Source: Oceanobacillus jordanicus
GTDB taxonomy: Bacteria > Bacillota > Bacilli > Bacillales > Amphibacillaceae
NCBI RefSeq assembly: GCF_022095695.1
Contig: NZ_JAIFZM010000025.1
Span: 1-32,179, forward strand
Direction: 5' to 3'
DNA: 32,179 nucleotides
Shown here: in pieces, positions 1 to 10,651 of the stretch
Layout: each line of letters begins with the position of its first letter
Position numbering within the stretch: the stretch's first letter is position 1
Notes under the pieces: generated by a model
Databases searched by the model: none
Told to the model about the DNA's origin: nothing
What the model saw: the letters and a program-made list of their open reading frames with translations, nothing else
Position numbers and translations under genes: made by a program

Positions 1-123
1 GAGAGAAATGAAAAATAGACCAATTTTACCAGATTACATAGTATTTTCAGCAGAGTGGGCAACGCGCTGCTCTGTGAAAGATAATTTTAATACATAATTA
101 CTGTACCGAAAGAAGGAATAACG

Positions 124-780
124 ATGGATCAAAATAAAATACCACAAGCGACTGCTAAACGATTGCCATTATATTACCGCTTTCTTAATAACTTAAATCA
201 TCAAGGTAAAAAACGTGTCTCTTCCAAGGAATTAAGTGAAGCAGTAAAAGTAGATTCCGCCACGATACGCAGAGACTTCTCCTACTTTGGTGCTCTCGGT
301 AAGAAGGGGTATGGATACAATGTTGAATATTTGCTTGGTTTCTTCAGGAAAACCTTGGACCAAGACGAGTTAACCGATGTTGCCTTAATTGGTGTTGGTA
401 ATCTTGGTACCGCATTCTTGCATTATAACTTTATGAAAAATAATAATATAAAGATCCAAATGGCATTTGATGCAGATGAAAACAAGGTCGGCTCTACCAT
501 TGGTGGGGTTCCTATTTATCACATTAAGGATATGGAAGAAAAGCTTAATGGGATTAAGGTCGCCATTTTGACCATTCCAGCGAGTGAAGCAGACGGGATA
601 ACAGATCGACTTGTTGAGCATGGCATCACGGGTATACTCAACTTCACCCCAGCCAGAATATCGGTACCTAGCCATATTCGTGTGCACCACATTGATCTCG
701 CAGTAGAACTGCAAGCATTAGTGTATTTCCTAAAACACTATCCACTTGTATCGGAAGAGATAGAAGAAATAGAAGAATAA
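124..780 (+). CDS. rex: Redox-sensing transcriptional repressor Rex
   Basis: Rex is a DNA-binding dimer that senses the NADH/NAD+ ratio and represses fermentation and anaerobic respiration genes when NADH is low. The 218-residue protein has the usual family length. Residues 1-80 form the winged-helix domain, with the typical segment around [14 protein letters not shown] Rossmann fold starts near residue 87 with the dinucleotide motif G90-x-G92-x-x-G95. The C-terminal helix (after about residue 195) would swap between subunits. The ATG follows a GAAGGA ribosome binding site. A strong terminator follows directly, so it is the last gene of its transcript. In B. subtilis rex is followed by tatAy-tatCy; here a lipoprotein gene takes that place. 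The identification is secure; its regulon cannot be seen from this window. Confidence 0.97.
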   Translation: MDQNKIPQATAKRLPLYYRFLNNLNHQGKKRVSSKELSEAVKVDSATIRRDFSYFGALGKKGYGYNVEYLLGFFRKTLDQDELTDVALIGVGNLGTAFLHYNFMKNNNIKIQMAFDADENKVGSTIGGVPIYHIKDMEEKLNGIKVAILTIPASEADGITDRLVEHGITGILNFTPARISVPSHIRVHHIDLAVELQALVYFLKHYPLVSEEIEEIEE

Positions 781-781
781 A

Positions 782-1166
782 GTCATGTTGGCAAAGCTCT
801 TCGATTTTGAAGGGCTTTTTACTTTGTTTGATTAGGGAGTTTGTCAGTTGAATAGAAAAAGAGAAGATCAGGTCTGTTTTAATCAACCGGAAGAGCGATC
901 CAATCGATCAGATGATCGTCGCAATCAACTAGAAGAGCGATCCAATCAACCATAGAAACCTCCCAATCAACCAAACACCGCTTCCAATCCAGCATACACT
1001 CCTACACCTTGTATTAAACAAACTACATTTAAAAATAGTCAAAAATACCTGTTTTGTCTGAAAATTATTTAGGGAATAAGACATCTGTCTATTCACTTAG
1101 TAATGAGGTATGATTATGACTGGTTTGCTGTTGCAGGATAACTAAACTTTAGGAGGTAAGGTAAAT
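782..1166. repeat. Gene-free stretch with short degenerate repeats
   Basis: After the rex terminator this 385-base stretch has no convincing gene. Bases about 884-1000 hold a degenerate direct repeat: the core AGAGCGATCCAATC occurs near 892 and near 933, and AATCAAC(C/T) recurs about every 20-35 bases. Read in one frame from a TTG at 848 it gives a short peptide with EERSN and NQP/NQL repeats ending at 955. No start signal supports translation, so I treat it as an intergenic repeat. A promoter for the following lipoprotein gene should lie between 1060 and 1150, but I could not fix its boxes. Confidence 0.5.
793..821 (+). terminator. Rho-independent terminator after rex
   Basis: A 9-bp stem (AAGCTCTTC pairing with GAAGGGCTT, one G-T pair) closes on a 6-base loop and is followed by a T run, 13 bases after the rex stop codon. 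Confidence 0.85.
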
Positions 1167-2162
1167 ATGAAAAAATTTATAGTTCTCATAACAGTACTTA
1201 TTATCGCTTTATTCCTTAGTGCGTGCTCTGAGTCAACGAGCAGTGAAGAACCCAGTGATGAGAAAGAAAAAGAAGAAGAAACAGAAGCGGCGGAAGAGCC
1301 AGAGGAAGAGGCTGTCCCGGAAGATGATGAATTGTTTGAGGTGCTAGAGGTGAATATTCAGTCTATGATGGATCAAGACATAGATGCCCATATGGAAACC
1401 ATACATAGCGAATCACCTGCCTACAACAGTACCAAAGACTTATTAGACCAAGTATCTGCTTACACATTGGATATGAAGTTATCTGATCTAGCTGTTGAAG
1501 AGAAATCGGAAGAAGAGGCACGAGTCGCTTATACACAGACTTCCATGAAAGTAGATGGACCAGAATACCAGAATAATCTTACGAAGGGTGTTCATACATT
1601 GAAACCTGAGGACGGGGTATGGAAGATATTTGGTTCAGAAGTAATAGAAACCACTCCACTCGATGAAAACGGTGAAGAGATAGAAGAAGGAGCAGTTGAA
1701 GATGTTGCGATGGAAGGGCAGTATGCTGATTTGATCACTTCATTAGAAATGCCTTTTAATAGCGATAAATGGGTGCTTGGTAATTATAATGAAGCCCAAG
1801 GAGAAGGAATTGCAGAATTTCTTATTAATGGTGAAACGTTTGAGAATTATACAGAGCTATTAACGGTTCACGTTTTCCCAGATGCAGCGGCGAATGGCGG
1901 TATTACCACATTTGTTGAAGCGATGGAAACGAATTTAACGAGTATGATAGACGGAGAACTGGAATTTAATCGGCTGGAAGAAACGGATCAGGAGGTTATC
2001 TACGAGTTTAGTGTAACGGACGATAGCACACAGTATGATCAGGAAGAAGTAGCGCGCGCCTTTAGCAAAGATGACCACCTTTATGTCGTTCGTTACACGA
2101 CGATGGAAAAAATGATTGAGAATAAAGAGGATTGGTTAGATAAACTAAAGGACGTAAAATAA
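1167..2162 (+). CDS. Acidic lipoprotein of unknown function with NTF2-like domain
   Basis: A 331-residue secreted lipoprotein. The signal peptide (hydrophobic residues 4-17) ends in a lipobox with Cys20 as the lipid attachment site, so the protein should be tethered to the outer face of the membrane. Residues 21-57 are a very acidic Ser/Glu linker. Residues about 58-165 look like an NTF2/SnoaL-like alpha+beta domain (starting FEVLEVNIQSMM and ending DGVWKIFGSEV). Residues about 190-331 form a second globular domain that I do not recognise. The start is supported by AGGAGG. It lies between rex and the minus-strand ydiK-ydiL pair, where B. subtilis has tatAy-tatCy, and is a single transcription unit ended by a hairpin. 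A stress or cell-envelope role is possible but not shown. Confidence 0.8.
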   Translation: MKKFIVLITVLIIALFLSACSESTSSEEPSDEKEKEEETEAAEEPEEEAVPEDDELFEVLEVNIQSMMDQDIDAHMETIHSESPAYNSTKDLLDQVSAYTLDMKLSDLAVEEKSEEEARVAYTQTSMKVDGPEYQNNLTKGVHTLKPEDGVWKIFGSEVIETTPLDENGEEIEEGAVEDVAMEGQYADLITSLEMPFNSDKWVLGNYNEAQGEGIAEFLINGETFENYTELLTVHVFPDAAANGGITTFVEAMETNLTSMIDGELEFNRLEETDQEVIYEFSVTDDSTQYDQEEVARAFSKDDHLYVVRYTTMEKMIENKEDWLDKLKDVK

Positions 2163-2175
2163 ATCGCAACCATAC

Positions 2176-2212
2176 AAAAGGAGCAGCATTCTACATGCTA
2201 CTCCTTTTTATT
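2176..2212. terminator. Terminator between convergent lipoprotein and ydiK genes
   Basis: AAAAGGAG and AGCAT pair with ATGCT and CTCCTTTT around a 5-base loop, with one C/A mismatch in the stem; a T-rich run follows on the plus strand. The last bases of the minus-strand ydiK-like gene, including its stop at 2198-2200, lie inside the hairpin, so the element is shared by the two convergent genes. Confidence 0.75.
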
Positions 2213-2398
2213 CTTTTTAATACGAAAATGTAAACTAATTAATCGTATACTTACACCAAATTCAAGGGTGGCAAACAGCGCCAGAACCATTGTGGTGATA
2301 TTCCAGATCGTGTCCTGTGCGCTAAGAATGGCAATGTAGATGAAAAACACTCCCATTACAAAGTAAATGGCGGCCATTGTTTTTGGTGAAATTTTCAT
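2198..2398 (-). CDS. ydiK: YdiK-like small membrane protein
   Basis: A 66-residue protein with two predicted membrane helices (about residues 6-24 and 30-52) and a basic tail RIKKNKKE. Size, topology and position next to the CPBP protease gene upstream of groES match B. subtilis YdiK (DUF4305), whose function is unknown. I chose the ATG at 2398 because GGAGG lies 7 bases before it. An upstream GTG at 2428, touching the stop codon of the preceding gene, has no such site and would add ten residues. It is the second gene of a two-gene minus-strand unit with the CPBP protease gene, which suggests co-expression. The name rests mainly on gene order. Confidence 0.75.
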   Translation of the reverse strand: MKISPKTMAAIYFVMGVFFIYIAILSAQDTIWNITTMVLALFATLEFGVSIRLISLHFRIKKNKKE

Positions 2399-2428
2399 GG
2401 GTAAACCTCCAACGTGGTAATCTTTCAC

Positions 2429-3142
2429 CTAGAATCCAAAGATAATCGCTTGCAAGTCCTGTAATTGCTTTTGCATTCTCTCGATATCTTCTGGTGTAAG
2501 ATTGTATTGTAGCAGGACAACAATTGTGTTCATTGCTGCATGTACAAAGATAGGAACTAATATGCGCTTCGTCTTTACATAAAGAAAAGCAAACACAAGA
2601 CCCATTGAACCGTACACCAGAATATGCTGTGGTTCTCCGTGGATGATACCGAAAATAAAGGCGGAAATTAATGCTGCGATAAAAAAGTTTGTTCTCATGT
2701 AAAGTTGTCCAAAAATAATCTTTCGAAAGATTATTTCTTCTAGTACTGGTGCGATAATTGCTGGGACTAGGAGAAATAAAGGAGTAGCCCGAGCGATATT
2801 CATAATATTTTGCGTGTTCTCGGATCCTGGGTCGATTCCAAAGATTTGCATTTCCAGCATTGCTGCAATTCCTTGGGAGAAGTAGGCCATAAACACACCA
2901 ATTATTGACCAGGCCACCGCAACTCCAACACGGGACGCTTCGTGGCTTCGTGTCATTTGCATGTCTTTTCTTAAAAGTAGCAGTACAACGATTAAACCTA
3001 GTATAAAGCTAGTGATTGCCCAGTAGGTGACTGCCTGATACCTCGTAATTTCAAATGTAACAAGCAAAAGTGGGGCCATCAGGATCCCAGAGAACTGCAT
3101 AATGATGTATGAGATAATGACCCACCAATAACGTTTTGGCAA
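2429..3142 (-). CDS. ydiL: CPBP family intramembrane metalloprotease (YdiL-like)
   Basis: A 237-residue polytopic membrane protein of the CPBP (CAAX protease/bacteriocin-processing, Abi) family. The family signatures are visible: EEIIFR at about residues 136-141, the FGIIHGEPQH stretch carrying the second motif, and a later FVHAAMNT with the last conserved His and Asn. These Glu and His residues should form the metal-binding active site inside the membrane. About six to seven helices are predicted. The start is a TTG at 3142 with AAAGGAG ten bases upstream. It precedes ydiK on the same strand and diverges from groES-groEL, as in B. subtilis. The substrate is unknown. Family assignment is firm; the ydiL name comes from gene order. 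Confidence 0.88.
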   Translation of the reverse strand: MPKRYWWVIISYIIMQFSGILMAPLLLVTFEITRYQAVTYWAITSFILGLIVVLLLLRKDMQMTRSHEASRVGVAVAWSIIGVFMAYFSQGIAAMLEMQIFGIDPGSENTQNIMNIARATPLFLLVPAIIAPVLEEIIFRKIIFGQLYMRTNFFIAALISAFIFGIIHGEPQHILVYGSMGLVFAFLYVKTKRILVPIFVHAAMNTIVVLLQYNLTPEDIERMQKQLQDLQAIIFGF

Positions 3143-3319
3143 AATACAACGACTCCTTTAGCGAACATGTAGTGTTATTTATATTATATGTGCGTATTTA
3201 ATGGACTAGTAGAATATTATTTGCATTCATTAAGTATTCTATCATAAATTAGTACGAGGTTATAACAGAAGCACTTCTTCCGACATAAACAAAAAATCTT
3301 AAATTCTTGAGTGCAATGC

Positions 3320-3348
3320 TTGCATTTTTTTAACAATTTATTTATCAT
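3320..3348 (+). promoter_or_regulatory. Probable SigA promoter of groES-groEL
   Basis: A weak -35 box TTGCAT at 3320-3325 and a good -10 box TATCAT at 3343-3348 are separated by 17 bases. They lie just upstream of the CIRCE operator, which would then overlap the start of the transcript as in other Bacillaceae. Confidence 0.6.
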
Positions 3349-3359
3349 ATTAATTGGAA

Positions 3360-3386
3360 TTAGCACTCGGTTATGTAGAGTGCTAA
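3360..3386 (+). promoter_or_regulatory. CIRCE operator (HrcA binding site)
   Basis: A perfect inverted repeat TTAGCACTC - 9 bases - GAGTGCTAA, identical to the CIRCE consensus. The HrcA repressor binds it and blocks groES-groEL transcription until heat shock ties up GroEL. It ends 38 bases before the groES start. Confidence 0.98.
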
Positions 3387-3424
3387 CACTAAAAAACATA
3401 TCTAGAATTAAGGAGGCTTTCTAC

Positions 3425-3709
3425 ATGATTAAACCACTAGGAGATCGTGTTGTCATCGAGCTTGTTGAACAGGAAGAAAAAACTGCAAGCGGTATCGTAC
3501 TTCCAGATTCTGCAAAAGAAAAACCACAAGAAGGTAAGGTTGTTGCTGTAGGTTCTGGTCGCGTAACAGAAAATGGAGAAAAAGTCGCGCTAGAAGTAGC
3601 AGAAGGCGATCGCATTATTTTCTCAAAATTTGCCGGTACAGAAGTTAAATATGAAGGCACAGAATACTTAATTCTTCGCGAAAACGACATTTTAGCTGTA
3701 GTAAGCTAA
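3425..3709 (+). CDS. groES: Co-chaperonin GroES
   Basis: The 94-residue lid of the GroEL folding chamber. It starts [13 protein letters not shown], contains the mobile loop ([21 protein letters not shown], residues about 16-36) that docks on GroEL, and ends in the conserved ENDILAVV. The ATG at 3425 follows AAGGAGG; a longer reading frame open from 3311 runs through the CIRCE operator and is not the gene. It lies 72 bases ahead of groEL in one operon under CIRCE/HrcA control. Length and sequence are normal for the family. Confidence 0.98.
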   Translation: MIKPLGDRVVIELVEQEEKTASGIVLPDSAKEKPQEGKVVAVGSGRVTENGEKVALEVAEGDRIIFSKFAGTEVKYEGTEYLILRENDILAVVS

Positions 3710-3763
3710 GCTGGACGTATAAGTACATTCACATAATTCATATGTATTAAAAATAGATAATAA

Positions 3764-5422
<1,659 letters not shown>

Positions 5423-5528
5423 GTTTTATCTTATAGTCCTTGTTACAAGAGGATTTAAGAGACTTATACACCACCCAAAACTCGAAAAAATCATAACAAA
5501 GTCACATTTAATTTATATTTATAGCTAG

Positions 5529-5577
5529 AAGGCGTTTCCGTACAGAGTATTCTTACTTTGTCGGAAGCGCCCTTTTT
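5529..5577 (+). terminator. Terminator of the groES-groEL operon
   Basis: GGCGTTTCCG (5531-5540) pairs with CGGAAGCGCC (5562-5571), with one T-G pair and a long loop, followed by CTTTTT. The stretch 5423-5756 otherwise holds only this and the next hairpin. Confidence 0.85.
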
Positions 5578-5693
5578 CATGTTAATTATGCATGCGTAGA
5601 AATCCCTTCATTGTATTTTCATATCCTCATTGCCGAATATCTCCATAATAATCTCTTTATATTGTTAAAGAAACGTCCTAATTCTAACTACAG

Positions 5694-5723
5694 AAAAAAA
5701 CCGGACATTTTCCGTCCGGTTTT
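5694..5723 (-). terminator. Terminator of the minus-strand chemoreceptor gene
   Basis: A perfect 10-bp stem, AAAACCGGAC (5697-5706) with GTCCGGTTTT (5714-5723), and a T run on the minus strand, 34 bases after the stop of the gene at 5757. Confidence 0.85.
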
Positions 5724-5756
5724 AACTCTTAACAATACGGTCGACCACTTTTACTC

Positions 5757-7232
5757 CTACTTCTCTCTATTAAAAAGATCAGAAAGATTTTTGGTAGCAT
5801 TATTTGTTTCTTGCACTAGATGCGTGAGTTGTTCCTTATTTTCTGTTTGCAACTGAATACTTGCGGAAATCTCTTCCAGAGAAGCGGAGGTTTGTTCTAA
5901 TACAGAAGCAAATTCGTTTACGGATGCTTCAATGTTTCGAGTATCTTGATCAATATTTCCCGTTACGGATGTGAAACTTTGAATTTCTTGTTGAAGTTGA
6001 TTAATGGAGTCTTGGATCGATTGGAAAATAGATCTATTCCGTACGGTTTCTTCAATATTTTCATCCATTCTACTTGATACAACATTCATTTGTTTTTGCG
6101 TTTCCTGATTGTTTTCGTGTACTTGATTTAACATAGTAGAAATTTGCTCCGTAGTTTGTTTGGACCCTTCTGCTAGTTTGCGAATTTCATCCGCAACAAC
6201 GGAAAAACCTCTACCTGCTTCTCCGGCTCTAGCTGCTTCGATAGAGGCATTTAGAGCAAGGAGGTTTGTTTGATCGGAAATTCCTTGTATGGCCTCAATT
6301 GCTGTTAACGAGGACTCAATGTTTTTACTTAATTGATTCATATCTTTCTTCAAGATTTCAATGAATTCCTTGAAGTCCTGCATATTATTATTTAACACTG
6401 CTGACTGGGAACTACCCTCGTCAATTCGTCCAGTTATGTTACTCGTAAAACGATTCGTTTCTTGTACCCGTTTATTCATGGAGACAACTTGCTTTGCAGT
6501 ACTTTCCATTGCAGTCATAATATCGTTGATTGAATTTCCTTGGGATTGGGTGCCAGCAACAATTTCTTGTATCGAGATATTTACTTCTTCGATTGTTTGT
6601 TTTTCCAATTCGGATTGTGACTTTACTTGTTCCATGTTGTCCGCAATAACTCGTGAATTATCTTCAATAACAATCCGTTGCTGCGTTTCCTTGTGTAACT
6701 GTTCTTCAGCCTCAGCTTTCATACTACCAAGATCTTTCTCCAATCTGCCCATAACTTTCGTTTGGAAGACAAGAACGAGAACAGATAGAGAAAATAAGAA
6801 TAGATAGGTGGTGAGATCCGAAGAATAAATAGCTCCATTTATAGAAAAGGCGAAAAGTAATAAACTAACCGCTAAAGCAGTTCCGATAATAAAAATTGCT
6901 AGATTCATATAAAAGGCGGAACTAATTAGTAGGAAATAGAGAAGAGAAAGGTTATTTTCAGATGGGCTGATAAAAATAATACTCCCTAAAATAGCTGCTA
7001 ACCCGATGATCGCGAGATACCCAATTTGTTTCGTTAATTTTTTTGTTTTGAGCAAGTAGGCAATTGTACCACATAAAATAAGCCCACCAATTGCGATTGC
7101 TAGAATAAGTTCAAGCGGTTTATTCATGCCTATTTCTACTACTACACCTAAAACTACTGTTATGATCAACATGATTAAAATAATTCTATTTTTTCTTTGT
7201 AACGTTTTCAGTTGTAATTCATCAATCGTCAT
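5757..7232 (-). CDS. Methyl-accepting chemotaxis protein with six-helix membrane domain
   Basis: A 491-residue receptor-like protein. Residues about 15-165 form five to six closely spaced membrane helices with almost no extracellular loop. The rest is a cytoplasmic coiled coil ending in the MCP signalling domain. The hairpin tip is clear: [39 protein letters not shown], about residues 318-356, the part that contacts CheA and CheW. It lacks the usual large extracellular ligand domain and an obvious HAMP domain, so the signal may be sensed in or at the membrane (inference). I chose the second ATG (7232) because AAGGAG lies nine bases before it; the ATG at 7238 would sit only three bases from that site. 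A second receptor of the same architecture starts at 8552. Confidence 0.88.
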   Translation of the reverse strand: MTIDELQLKTLQRKNRIILIMLIITVVLGVVVEIGMNKPLELILAIAIGGLILCGTIAYLLKTKKLTKQIGYLAIIGLAAILGSIIFISPSENNLSLLYFLLISSAFYMNLAIFIIGTALAVSLLLFAFSINGAIYSSDLTTYLFLFSLSVLVLVFQTKVMGRLEKDLGSMKAEAEEQLHKETQQRIVIEDNSRVIADNMEQVKSQSELEKQTIEEVNISIQEIVAGTQSQGNSINDIMTAMESTAKQVVSMNKRVQETNRFTSNITGRIDEGSSQSAVLNNNMQDFKEFIEILKKDMNQLSKNIESSLTAIEAIQGISDQTNLLALNASIEAARAGEAGRGFSVVADEIRKLAEGSKQTTEQISTMLNQVHENNQETQKQMNVVSSRMDENIEETVRNRSIFQSIQDSINQLQQEIQSFTSVTGNIDQDTRNIEASVNEFASVLEQTSASLEEISASIQLQTENKEQLTHLVQETNNATKNLSDLFNREK

Positions 7233-7320
7233 GAACATTCACTCCTTCAGTCTGTAAAATTCCATTTTTTATATCGGAATAGTAATGAAAAATATAAATA
7301 TATGATTCCTTAACCAAGAG

Positions 7321-7354
7321 AAAAAAATAGAACACTAGCATAGACTAGTGTTCT
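7321..7354 (-). terminator. Terminator of the ketopantoate reductase family gene
   Basis: A perfect 10-bp stem AGAACACTAG (7329-7338) / CTAGTGTTCT (7345-7354) with a 6-base loop. On the minus strand it is followed by a run of seven T, 20 bases after the stop codon of the gene ending at 7375. Confidence 0.88.
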
Positions 7355-7374
7355 GCTTGTAGAGTTATATGCTT

Positions 7375-8400
7375 TTACAGTAACTCTTTGAAATAGGAAA
7401 GGTTTTCTTCAAAGTTTGGAATAACCTTTTCGGTTTCAGCTTTCTTCACTAAACGTACTAGTAGATCGTTAAATGGCGTGTCGATATCGGTTTCTTTACC
7501 TTTGGATGAGACAACCCCATTAATATAGTCTATCTCGGTTTTTCGTTGCTTTTCGAGATCTTGTAACATACTTGCTTTGAGTAAAGCTTGCGGTCCAAAT
7601 GCTTTCTTTGCAAAGTCGATTGCTTGGGCTAGATTGATCTTGTTTTCCTCTAGTTTAAAGATAGCTAAATTAAATCCAGCAAGTTCTTCAAATTCAACAC
7701 CTGATGCGATCCCAACTTTAAGTGTTTCATCTGCTAACATTACTGCGCTTGTTACAGCATCTTTATTATTAAGTACGTCTCCATATGTACAACCTAAAGC
7801 CGTAGATAACCCACTCATAGCAACATTTACTAAGAGTTTTGCCCACTTCGTTCCTACAAGATTAGTAGATATCGTTGTATTACCTACTAAATCAAGAACT
7901 TCCTTTATTTGTTGAATACGGTCCGTAGTGGTTCCATCTAATTCACCGATTTGAAAAGCGTTTGCTTTGAATGCATCAACAGTTGTTGTTAATTCGGATA
8001 CACCAGGTTTAACCCATGTTGCTCCAAACTCAACGGATCCACCGACCACTTTATCCTTGCCTAAAATAGAAGCAAGCGACTCTTCTGGAACACCGTTTTG
8101 TAAGGAAAGAATGGTACTATCCTCACTTAAATAAGGTTGAAGATTAGATAGAACTTCCCCATTATATAGTTGCTTCGTTAATAAAAGGACTAAATCATAA
8201 GTTCCTTCCATTTGTTCCGGAGTAATTGCTTTTACTGCAATTGTTTCCGTAACGGTTCCTGTAATGGTTGCACCAGAATAATTTAAAGCGTCAACATGTT
8301 CTTTGTTGACATCAATAAGCTCAACAGTTTCGTTCCTTTTTGAAAGATAGGCTCCGATAATGGTGCCTAGGGAACCAGCTCCCATAATTGCTATTCTCAT
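7375..8400 (-). CDS. Ketopantoate reductase (ApbA/PanE) family protein
   Basis: A 341-residue NAD(P)-binding oxidoreductase. The N-terminal Rossmann motif is MRIAIMGAGSLGTIIG (G-x-G-x-x-G at residues 7-12). The family pattern continues with LLLTKQ near residue 73, LQNGV near 101, the conserved Lys of GTKWAKLLVNV, and SMLQDLEKQRKTEIDYING with the conserved Glu of the C-terminal helical domain. PanE reduces 2-dehydropantoate to pantoate for CoA synthesis. At 341 residues it is somewhat longer than classic PanE (about 300), and no other pantothenate gene is near, so it may act on another 2-keto acid. The ATG follows GAGGAGGG. It has its own terminator and lies between two chemoreceptor genes. 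Confidence 0.85.
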   Translation of the reverse strand: MRIAIMGAGSLGTIIGAYLSKRNETVELIDVNKEHVDALNYSGATITGTVTETIAVKAITPEQMEGTYDLVLLLTKQLYNGEVLSNLQPYLSEDSTILSLQNGVPEESLASILGKDKVVGGSVEFGATWVKPGVSELTTTVDAFKANAFQIGELDGTTTDRIQQIKEVLDLVGNTTISTNLVGTKWAKLLVNVAMSGLSTALGCTYGDVLNNKDAVTSAVMLADETLKVGIASGVEFEELAGFNLAIFKLEENKINLAQAIDFAKKAFGPQALLKASMLQDLEKQRKTEIDYINGVVSSKGKETDIDTPFNDLLVRLVKKAETEKVIPNFEENLSYFKELL

Positions 8401-8551
8401 TAAATCCCTCCTCTAAGCTGTAATAGCAATGTAAAGTATACTCTATATCCAAATTAAATGCATATATATTGAATATCAACTAAACATTTCCATTTCACAG
8501 CCGATATAAGATAGTAGAAGAGATTGCAAATATGCTAGTAAGGAGATTGGG

Positions 8552-10036
8552 ATGGGACAACAAGATACTTATAATACACAAAGGGTTCATAAGGTTAATT
8601 TATTTTTATTGACTTCAATAGTGTTACTTTTAGTTATACCGATTGTATTTTCCAGAGGTTTTAGTGATAGTGTAGGTATCGTGGTTGCGGGTACATTGGT
8701 TGTTATTCTCTCTGTAATTAATTATTACGTACCACTACCTCCATATGTAAAAGGTTTAATCTTCGCTTTATTACCGTTTTTAGTTACAATCGCTCTATTT
8801 TATTCGGATGGTTTTGCATTAAATAAGCATTATATTATATTATTGTCTATTGCAATGATTGCACTTTATTTTAAAGAAAAACTTATACTTATCTTTGCTG
8901 TTTTTGTTAATGTAGCGATAATTGCCACGTACTTGATGGTACCCGAAGAAATATTCGGTATCGATCATAACTTTAAAGGTTTTATTACGGTAATTGCTTT
9001 AATTAATGGGATATTGGTTGCTTTGTACTTGTTAACCAAATGGGGAAGAGAATTAATTGATGCATCGTATCAGAAGGAAATGGAAGCACAGCATTTAACA
9101 AAGCAATTAAAAGAAACGCTACAGAAAATCGAAAAAAATACGAATACACTAGATGATAACATCGATCATTTAAATAACAATATTACAACAATCTATGATT
9201 CTAGCCATCTGATTAAAGAATCAGTTGAGCAAATGGCGACTGGAATACAAGAAGAGGCTAATAGCATTAGTTCGGTTAGTGAATCAATGGGGGATTCGGT
9301 AGATCGAGCGAATAAATCCATTTCCATATCACAAGATATTGTGGACAAATCGGATACTATGAATAAAAAAGTTCAAGAAGGCTGGGAGAAATTTAATCAA
9401 GTAAACAGTTATATGTCGACTGTAAATACTGCCATAAGTACCACTGCTACTACAGTAAATGATTTACAAACGAGCTTAGAAACAGTTAATTCCCTCTTAC
9501 AAGGAATTAAGGATATTGCAGAGCAAACGAATCTATTAGCATTAAATGCTGCTATTGAATCTGCGCGTGCTGGTGAGCATGGAAAAGGATTTGCAGTCGT
9601 AGCAGACGAGGTGCGTAAGTTAGCAGAACAAAGCGCAAATATAACATTAGATATTGAAAATGTAACACAAGATTTATTCCATAAATCAAAAAATGCCCAA
9701 GAGAAGTCGAACAAAGGGGAAACAGCTTTTACGGAAGGACAGAAAGTATTAGATGAGATTGCTTCTTATTTCAAAGAAATAAAAGATTCCTTCCAATACA
9801 CAAATAATGAGCTATCGATGGGAATGAATGAAATTCAATCATCAACGAACAATTTCAAAGACATACAATTGCAAATTGAAACAGTAGCAAACATTGCAGA
9901 AGAGAATACTTCTTCAACACAAGAAATAGCTGCAACACTTGAAAGTGAACATCAATTAATTTCAGATATCAATACAGCAATTGCAGAAATCAATAAGCTA
10001 AGTAGTGAATTAAAGAAAATAATTACGACGAATTAA
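8552..10036 (+). CDS. Methyl-accepting chemotaxis protein with six-helix membrane domain
   Basis: A 494-residue receptor-like protein. Residues about 16-165 hold six membrane helices joined by very short loops. After [10 protein letters not shown] comes a long cytoplasmic coiled coil and the MCP signalling hairpin with tip [39 protein letters not shown] (about residues 324-362). There is no large extracellular sensor and no clear HAMP domain. The ATG at 8552 follows AAGGAG by six bases. It points away from the ketopantoate reductase family gene, with a 151-base divergent promoter region. The same layout is found in the receptor at 5757-7232, so the two look like paralogues; their membrane halves have diverged much more than the signalling halves. 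The ligand is unknown. Confidence 0.88.
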   Translation: MGQQDTYNTQRVHKVNLFLLTSIVLLLVIPIVFSRGFSDSVGIVVAGTLVVILSVINYYVPLPPYVKGLIFALLPFLVTIALFYSDGFALNKHYIILLSIAMIALYFKEKLILIFAVFVNVAIIATYLMVPEEIFGIDHNFKGFITVIALINGILVALYLLTKWGRELIDASYQKEMEAQHLTKQLKETLQKIEKNTNTLDDNIDHLNNNITTIYDSSHLIKESVEQMATGIQEEANSISSVSESMGDSVDRANKSISISQDIVDKSDTMNKKVQEGWEKFNQVNSYMSTVNTAISTTATTVNDLQTSLETVNSLLQGIKDIAEQTNLLALNAAIESARAGEHGKGFAVVADEVRKLAEQSANITLDIENVTQDLFHKSKNAQEKSNKGETAFTEGQKVLDEIASYFKEIKDSFQYTNNELSMGMNEIQSSTNNFKDIQLQIETVANIAEENTSSTQEIAATLESEHQLISDINTAIAEINKLSSELKKIITTN

Positions 10037-10049
10037 ATAAAAAACAGGA

Positions 10050-10093
10050 GGACAGCATGCTCTTATTTTACTAAAAGCAGAGCTGTCCCTTTG
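10050..10093 (+). terminator. Possible terminator after the second chemoreceptor gene
   Basis: GGACAGC (10050-10056) pairs with GCTGTCC (10082-10088), and TGCT/AGCA pair further in after an internal loop. The T run is short, so efficiency may be modest. Confidence 0.55.
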
Positions 10094-10270
10094 TATATAG
10101 ATCGGGGATTTCTAATGATCTACCCATCAATAAGCATGAAGACCGGAAGACGCTTTATCGAGCAGAGGATAAAGCGTTAAAAGCATTTATGAATAAGTGG
10201 AAAAAATCCTATTCAAAGAATACTCAATCCTTAACAATAATTAGGATCTTTTCACGTATTCTAACACTAC
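10093..10270 (+). pseudogene. Possible IS256-family transposase relic
   Basis: One plus-strand frame reads ...DRKTLYRAEDKALKAFMNKW, then KKSYSKNTQSL, then a segment ending near LTLPRF. This resembles the part of mutator/IS256-type transposases with a pattern K-x-I/L-Y-x-A ... A-L-x-x-F-x-x-K-W-x-x-x-Y followed by the F-P-x-x-I-R region. There is no start, no upstream catalytic part and no terminal repeat in view. It abuts the end of the DCC gene on the other strand. The match is from memory of the family and could be chance. Confidence 0.35.
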
Positions 10271-10276
10271 CCCGTT

Positions 10277-10651
10277 TTACTCCGATTGCTTATTATACTG
10301 CACTCTCCCAAACCATTTATAACGGCGAGTTGAAATAAAACGGTACGCAGGATCCCCAATATTTTGGGCGAACGGTAGATAGAGTAATAAAGCGAAAGGG
10401 GTAGTGGCTGGAAGTAAAGAAAGAATTTTGCGGACGGTATTAAAACCTGTCAGAACCCGTTTGTCTTTTGTATACATATAGATTTCGTCATACATATTTT
10501 TATAGTTATTGACTCTCTCTTTTATTGATTCACTTACTTCCTGAACAGGGTACCAGAAAATGGTGTCATTCCAGTCTAGTCTTTTCAGCACCGCCTTCAC
10601 TGTCCGGCATAAAGGGCATTCAGCATCGAAAAATACAATATGTTTATTCAA
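10277..10651 (-). CDS. DCC family thiol-disulfide oxidoreductase
   Basis: A 124-residue protein of the DCC (DUF393) family, named after its conserved Asp-Cys-Cys motif. Here the motif is FFDAECPLCRTVKAVLKRLDW at residues 8-28 with Asp9, Cys12 and Cys15, a thioredoxin-like C-x-x-C active site. The C-terminal RRYKWFGR is also typical. Such proteins probably handle disulfides in the cytoplasm or at the membrane, but their substrates are poorly known. The start is a TTG at 10651 with AAGGGAG nine bases upstream. It stands alone; neither neighbour is an obvious partner. Full family length, no sign of decay. Confidence 0.85.
   Translation of the reverse strand: MNKHIVFFDAECPLCRTVKAVLKRLDWNDTIFWYPVQEVSESIKERVNNYKNMYDEIYMYTKDKRVLTGFNTVRKILSLLPATTPFALLLYLPFAQNIGDPAYRFISTRRYKWFGRVQYNKQSE

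Noticed and set aside
72-91. Possible Rex operator upstream of rex (TGTGAAA followed by AT-rich bases)
   Set aside because: Only one half resembles the Rex site TTGTGAA-N4-TTCACAA; the other half is missing, so autoregulation is not supported.
2399-2428. GTG start for the YdiK-like gene at 2428
   Set aside because: No ribosome site precedes it, whereas GGAGG lies at the right distance from the ATG at 2398, which also gives the usual length.
7233-7238. First ATG of the minus-strand chemoreceptor at 7238
   Set aside because: Only three bases separate it from the AAGGAG site; the second ATG at 7232 has normal spacing.
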